A stretch of DNA of 64,000 bases from contig JAQGDQ010000024.1 in assembly GCA_030141605.1 (NCBI GenBank), positions 265,501-329,500 on the forward strand. The letters are read 5' to 3'. The translations under genes and the position numbers were made by a program. Source of the stretch: Tubiluchus corallicola (Eukaryota; Priapulida; Priapulimorpha; Priapulimorphida; Tubiluchidae). The notes beneath the pieces are model-generated. The model did not search any database, had not been told where the DNA came from, and worked only from the letters and a program-made list of their open reading frames with translations. This document shows, piece by piece, positions 58,202 through 64,000 of the stretch (position 1 is the stretch's first letter; every line of letters begins with the position of its first letter).

Positions 58202-61200
58202 TTATCTGAGTCGCCTATTGTGATGATCTCTGGCATCAGACGCAGAGGAGTGGGAGCCTCCTCTCCAGCGGGTAATGTCTGAATAGAAACTAGAGATTCG
58301 AGGGTAGCGAGGGAACCTCATCCTACGACCTCGGCTGGACGGCGGTTCTGATTCGTTGCTCTGCATTCTTGCTGCATTCATACTTACCTAAAATGATCAC
58401 AGTACAACATAACTACAGCAATAAACTATCAGTAATTACTGATAAGTTATAATTAACGATAGTGTAAGTAGTGATATAACTGCTTTCACATCATTACTTA
58501 TGAAAAAGATGATGTATCATAGTTAGGACAACTATCTCTTCATCAATAGAGCTTGGCTAGTGACTAATTTTGTAAGGAACATTTTGACTATTTTTCTTGT
58601 AGTACTTGGCTCAAACACTGTGTGCCCATTACAACTTATATATAAAGAAAGCTTTGAGACAATGCCTTTGAAGCGGGGTTGAAATACAAAATTGATAGGA
58701 TGCAAACACAACATTAGAGAAATACCAACTAAATATGAAATCTGGTGTCTGTTATTACATGTTTTGTTCGTTATAATAGCATAATTAGCCAAATACAATA
58801 ATTAATCTAAACTTCAAATTTATTGTTTGAGTTGCAAAGTATACAGTTTAGTTATTAAATACAGAGCAAAAATGTCTCAAATAAGCAGAAAAAGCCTTAA
58901 AAGAGGTCATAATACATGCAGCCTTAAATATTATCTTAAAACTATAGTTACACAAATACTACATGAAATTTCATGCATAGGGACACAAAATTGCTGATAA
59001 AATAATATACAGCTCGTTAGTAATTTTGGTAAACGCAGTTTATTTATAATTACGTATGCATTCCTATAAAAGTACATACATATAGCAGAGTTAAATTTTC
59101 TGATTAAAAAGCAAAACTATCAATGTTTTTCAAAAACCGGTAGCAATGTCAAATGCGAAATGTAGTAAATAAGATCTACCTTCCTAACTGTGACACAGCA
59201 GCAGATAAACACTAATAAAATGGCTGCAGCAATACCAGCAATTCCATACTGAAACACGTGTTTCTTCATGCACAATTTGTCTGCAGCAGGTCTTGGTTGA
59301 TCTAGAAATATATAATAAGTTCATCACACCAGGATTCATCACACATTTCATCCAGAGCTGCGGCCACTTTCATACACTGCAGAAATCGGCCTTTGTTGCC
59401 GTTAGTTACTTTAAAGATAGAACAGCAAATGGCATTATTAAGGCAAACATTGTATATATGCAAAAAATGTGTATTAAGGATTTTAAGTTCGGTAATTTAT
59501 CGTTAATATCATGACATTATTATTTTACAGTATGTATGTGTAGGTAGACTTAGTCTCGTTTGAAATCACTCAATTATGTAACAAAAACTGTTCTCCACAT
59601 GGCTGTTCCTTTGTAGAATTCCATATCGGACTTGAATTTATCACAACAATTGTGCTAGCACAGTCTGGTGGAAAAAAATCAAAGGAATCACATATTTTTT
59701 ATATTGTAGACATGTGAGTAAGACGGGTATATACTGGAGTTCATCACAAGTAAATTAAGTCTTATCGAGTCAATATTTAATCATAACTAATATCTATCAA
59801 CGTGAAGGAAAGGTCCTTCACCTACCATGACCCAAATAGCAGCAATTCAAACGTCATAAACACATTTTGTAAACATCTTGCTCAAAAGTAAGCATTGTGT
59901 AAATATTTTACGAAATTTTGCATAAGTTTGCCATCTATACTCATATACACTGATAGAAATATATCTTACCATCATAGAACATCTCCTCTCCGGGTAGCAT
60001 GATTGTTATTCCTTTGTAAAGGGTATACTGTTCGACCACATTTGTCTGTTCAAGCCTCTCGAAGTAAGGAACAGTTGATACGTTTTCTTTGCTAATGTTT
60101 TCATCTACAGTGTTCGACCGTCTCATTTTTGTGTTGTTATTTGCATCAGCAAGGTCAGAAAATAAGTTTGTCAGTTCAAAAAGTGGTCGGGGAGTAAAAA
60201 CAAAACCATGAATGCCAAAGTTATAGGAAGGGAATGCCCGAAAGGGACGGAAAAGATCCACGGTATTTGCAGCTGAAGTCACAGGTGGTTCAGTAGTTAA
60301 AATTTCCATTCTCTTTTTTGCCTCTTCTGGATCCACTGGAGGTGGAACTGAAGCTTCTGGAATTTTTGGAGGCATCAAGACTCGTAGATATTGATTGGCA
60401 TTCTGTGTTTCATCAACACTACTGACTTTAAACTCATATATCGCTTCTGGTGCAGTTACTAACCGAACTTTCTGATTTGTGGGGTTGCTCAACTGATCTT
60501 TCCTAATAACTGAAGGAAACCAAGATGACGTAGTTGTTGGCATGTCTGATAGTTGCCGCTGGTGCCAAAAATTTGTAGCTGTAGTAAATTTTTCATCGTC
60601 ATCTCCCTTGTGAATGGACTGGTCAATTGGAGATGCTTTTCTGGTAAATGGTCTAGCAGTTGTGTGAAATGGAACATCGAGGTATATGTATGGTGGGCGA
60701 AAGGTGCTTGGCGTAGCTGCCATTTTAGGAGTTACTGGCAAAAAGTCTGTCTTAGTTTGTTTTACTTGCTGCCGCTTGCGATTTGACAAGGCAGATGATG
60801 ATATGTTTGAAGCTTTCTTATATGTTTGTAAGGTCGAAAATGAAGGTCTTGCTGAAGTGAAAAATGTGAAGTGATTCGAATCTAAAAGGCTATCATTATT
60901 AATCAAACGAGTTCGATTTCTTTTAGGCGATGTGACAGCTTGCATGTTGGTAGAATATGAATGTGTCGCCAATGAACTCAATGTTGTAGTGAGAAAAAAA
61001 TCTGCAGGACGTGTTGAATGTGCTACTGACATTTGCACCACACCTGAATTTTTGCTTGAAGTAGCTAGTTGTCTCCCCTTAGAATTGGCCTGTTTAAACG
61101 AGTCAGGACGAATAGAAAACCTGGATGAAACCGTAGTGTCACTGGATGGTGACGTGGGTCTTGTGCTGGATACATCGTTCAACAATGGAGATTTGGGTGT

Positions 61201-63246
61201 TGCCAAGATTTCTAAACCTGCTACATTATTAGAAACTGAAACAGTTTCATTAGCCAGCTGCCTCTTGAATGTTGTGTTAAAAGGTCTGTGTTTACTAGGA
61301 TCACTAGGAATTAACTGGTACACTGGAAGCCCAACAAATGCAGTCTCTGATATTGGTTTATGAGGAATCCCATCCACAACATGAACTGTGCCACTTGGTT
61401 GGGAAAAATTCCCACGATCTCTATGACGAGGTACTTGCTGATGATTGACTGGATGTCCTGTGAATGTAGTTCCAACAATAATGGATTCTCCCGAACTGAT
61501 GTCAATAGTGGGAAGGTCAGGCTGAACAGACAAATGCTGCCGAGAACCTCTTGGTGGCCCTTCCTCTTCTGAAGAAATGTCTCGCTTTCCTCGAAAATTT
61601 GGTTTTTTTGGACAATCAGTCTGAAAAAATAAGAGACAAAATTCTCTTAAAAGGCATGTGATATAAATCTGCTACTTTTCAGAGAAACACTCAAACCTAC
61701 AGCACTAGAGAACAACACGGAAGAATTATATCTTTAAAACTGTACTGCACTGATTGTTGAAACATGCACGCATAATAGTTAAATGCTTTGGTTCAGGTTT
61801 TCAGGTTTTGTCACCTATTAAACAAATAACAGCAATAAACGTGTATATACCAAGTAACATTTGATGGGGCAAATGTTAACTGTGCACTCATAATATACTG
61901 TCGACTTATCTGGAAATTTGAAGGCCACAAACTGCACATAAATGGCAACTTCATTCGGACTGCTTGGAGTTGGAACTTTACGCACATTGCTCACGTACTT
62001 GCTGTGTGCAGGACACCTGAAAATCGTTGTGAATATTAAGTTCAAGTGCAAAGACAAGCACAACATGAAGGCAATTTTTTAAATACTCTGGACTTATAAA
62101 GTTATTCTGTGACAAAACACCAACATGCCCCAGATAAATAATTTACATTAAATAATTGTAAAATATAAATTCACAATTTTCATTCAATGAATTGAAGTAT
62201 TTAGTAGGTACAATTCACTATGCAGGTACCAAAAGCTCCTTAATCAAAACAGCCTTACTAAAGCATCTTACCCTTTGTCGTCAACCAGTGACACTCGTCC
62301 TCTGGACGTTGGTCCGTCGCCATCATGAGCTACACAGTTAGTAATGGCAACATCCCAAAATTCTGGATTAAAAACACGATTGCTTATAATTAACACTGCA
62401 AGTGATAATAGGAAAAAAAGGATTATTAAAAAAGTAAAGGCTTTTTTTGTTAAATTATATGAAAGGGAGTGGTCACCATATGACTTCATCTATAACTTTG
62501 GATGGAATAGCAATAAGTTTAGTATTTATCACACACATTTATTTTGGTTTTTTTGACAATTACCATGAAGAAATAACTAGTGAATTAAAACATTTAAGGA
62601 TATTAAAAACTAAGGAAAATCAATACTTGAAGTTTTGCAATTTATTAGTACACCTACTGTCAATATGGTGACATTTTTTTGTTAAAAGAATCAACTTTTC
62701 TAAAATATGGAAGGCTTATTAACAACATTAACAAGCAAAAAATGTTTACAAGCATTATGAACAGAGACAGGCCTACATCTCCAAGCAACCCTGACTGTGT
62801 CATATGTGTCTTTTTTAACTTATGCTCACAAAATCCTTATAAAAAATGATAAATGTTAACAAAATCTTTATAAAAGATGATAAGAAGTGAGGTGGCCCTT
62901 CTTAATATTATAAGTCAAGTAGAGAGAGAAGTGGAAAGGAACATATTTAATTGTTATTACATTTTTATTCCAGTTAAATGCTACTAGTATTTTTGTTACA
63001 AATTAAATGCTACAAAGCCATAAATAATTAATGTACATTCTGTTTTGGATAGCAAAATTCTACTCGACAGAACAGAAAGATGGCTTGTTAGTTTAACTAC
63101 TGTACTCTAATCTTATGATACCTGTAGCTTTGTAAACCATTGCAATAGTGGCTGTGTCTCCTACCATCATGCGTCTGCTCTCGGCAGCTGTATAATCTGT
63201 TCCCTTGACGATTTTCATTAGCACTCTTGGTTTTCCGGATGTGTCT
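58202..63246 (-). CDS. Second ZP-domain membrane protein with large Ser/Thr-rich insert (5' part outside window)
   Basis: Exons in transcript order: 63246-63122, 62362-62272, 62016-61851, 61620-59970, 59301-59180, 58387-58202 (TAA); a donor fragment of the preceding exon may lie at 64000-63984. The visible protein starts within the ZP module and continues through ZP-C with all six expected cysteines (TNCVAH, GCPA, YECTVNIC, IKCYL, TDCP). Next come a furin-like RGKR, about 500 Ser/Thr/Pro-rich residues, the hydrophobic ITIMLPGEE motif, one TM helix (YGIAGIAAAILLVFICCCV) and a basic Arg/Ser-rich tail of 61 residues from the last exon. Intron phases match the ZP gene at 24-30 kb exon for exon, so the two are paralogs. 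The insert could be O-glycosylated and shed with or after the furin-type cut. Signal peptide and ZP-N lie beyond the right edge. Confidence 0.88.
58388..59179 (-). other. Last intron of the second ZP gene, recursive-splice-like acceptor
   Basis: Phase 0 intron with a GTAGAT donor. The acceptor TTTTAG is followed at once by GTAAGT, so the first bases of the last exon are a perfect donor. An alternative in-frame acceptor lies 27 bases further (GAATGCAG before AGC AAC). Confidence 0.6.
59302..59969 (-). other. Intron of the second ZP gene before the TM exon
   Basis: Phase 1, GTAAGA donor and TTCTAG acceptor, the same position as ZP gene 1 intron 8. Nothing else seen. Confidence 0.75.
59970..61620 (-). 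repeat. 1651-nt exon carrying the Ser/Thr-rich insert
   Basis: Coding segment biased to Ser, Thr, Pro, Asn and Arg, with scattered TARP, TSARP and STRP motifs but no clean tandem period. It replaces a 35-residue spacer of the paralog's 205-nt exon. Open plus-strand frames at 60553-60874 and 60932-61363 are shadows. Confidence 0.7.
62363..63121 (-). other. Intron of the second ZP gene inside ZP-C
   Basis: Phase 1, GTATCA donor and ATCCAG acceptor. Short frames on both strands lack support. Confidence 0.7.
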
Positions 63247-63983
63247 CTGCAATTAGTTTAGTTGCAGTTATCATGTTATAGAGGTAACTGATTAAAAGCT
63301 AGCAAAACACAAATCTTGTAGCCGACATACTTGCTTCCAAAAATACTTTTGCAGAATAATTACAGAATGTTTTCAGTTATTTGTACCAGCAAACAAGTTA
63401 CGCAAACAGGTATGCAGTTAATTGCAGAGCAATGACAAAACTGACAATGCTAATTTTTGGGCGTGTAATTAAGCAACCTACTGCATCAGCTTGCAATGTG
63501 GTTGTCACATCACTATGCACTTACCAACTATTATTCAAATGCACACTGTAATTGCATACATTAGTCTGATGAGTAGGGAATTTAACAGACAATTAATAGT
63601 TTAAAACTGGAGTTAAACATCATTTAAGGTGAAATGGTCTGGAGGGACAGTATCCAATTATAATCATTTTTACTGAATTCTCATGCTCAACCTAGTTTAA
63701 GTTGTTGGAGATTTGGGCATACACAAACGCACATTACTACTTGCAATGCATTTCTTGATATATAACAAAAAAGAAGAAATGGAAAGTTTAAACAATACTG
63801 CTAAGCCACTAATTACTGCTCCACATTAATTAGCATCACATTGTACCACACTGCACCATTGCACAGCACTCTCTTCTCAGCTCTTGACGTAATGAGTAAC
63901 TTCTGCACTTCACTGGGGAATGATTAATCATAACTTCTAAAGCAGAAACCCGGTGTCTTATCAAAAGACTAGTCCATGCATAC
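63247..63983 (-). other. Intron of the second ZP gene at the right edge
   Basis: Phase 2 at its right-hand donor if the candidate fragment is correct (GTATGC at 63983), and phase 2 at the TTGCAG acceptor at 63247. No exon recognised inside. Confidence 0.55.
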
Positions 63984-64000
63984 CCCTTAATGGTTCGTAT
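63984..64000 (-). CDS. Candidate 3' end of a ZP-N exon cut by the window edge
   Basis: The last 17 bases read as ...IRTIK plus GG before GTATGC. This gives phase 2 as required by the next exon, and the paralog's exon also ends in phase 2 at this point. It is too short for homology, so support is phase and donor only. Confidence 0.3.

Noticed and set aside
60553-61363. Plus-strand frames of up to 143 residues
   Set aside because: Antisense of the large Ser/Thr-rich ZP exon, whose own frame is 550 codons with matching splice phases.
1-64000. CRISPR arrays, operons, insertion sequences, rRNA, or integrated virus genes
   Set aside because: None seen. The tandem arrays are microsatellites or minisatellites without spacer structure, and no reverse transcriptase, capsid or transposase frame was recognised.

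Overview
This is a eukaryotic nuclear window, almost certainly from an invertebrate animal. It is AT-rich, its genes are split by many GT-AG introns of roughly 0.3 to 5 kb, and it carries a nuclear tRNA, a tRNA-derived SINE, small DNA transposons and many microsatellites. The gene families are metazoan: ZP-domain proteins, Ig-domain receptors and SLC16 transporters. A degenerate TTAGGG-like tract fits most non-arthropod animals. I cannot fix the phylum. Nothing prokaryotic or viral was seen.

Layout, left to right: (1) 0.33-1.0 kb, a 3'-terminal exon of a very basic protein with 17-residue repeats (+). (2) 3.0 kb, tRNA-Glu(CTC). (3) 4.1-21.2 kb, an SLC16/MCT-type transporter (+) with five well-supported coding exons at 16.46-21.16 kb and four candidate alternative ATG first exons upstream. 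(4) 24.1-30.7 kb, a complete nine-exon ZP-domain membrane protein (-) with a Gly/Tyr/His-rich N-terminal region. (5) 30.7-38.1 kb, gene-poor DNA with a CAA tract, a 59-bp tandem repeat and an hAT-like MITE. (6) 38.1-39.2 kb, an intronless-CDS four-TM protein (-). (7) 41.0-51.4 kb, a nine-coding-exon receptor (-) that I read as signal peptide, two WSC-like domains, two Ig-like domains, one TM and an acidic tail; every intron is phase 1. (8) 54.9-55.6 kb, a second four-TM protein (+), apparently related to the first. (9) 58.2 kb to the right edge, a second ZP-domain gene (-) whose N-terminal exons lie outside the window.

The two ZP genes share intron positions and phases, cysteine pattern, furin-like site and a hydrophobic LPGE motif, so they look like paralogs. 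The second has about 500 extra Ser/Thr-rich residues inside one exon, between the furin-like site and that motif. The cluster mostly encodes cell-surface or matrix proteins (two ZP proteins, one receptor, two four-TM proteins). A shared role in an epithelial or apical matrix is inference only. The observations most worth following are the WSC-WSC-Ig-Ig receptor, the ZP pair with its expanded exon and recursive-splice-like junction, and the possible multi-promoter N-terminus of the transporter.

Exon structures were built by hand from reading frame, splice signals and phase bookkeeping. There is no transcript evidence behind them.
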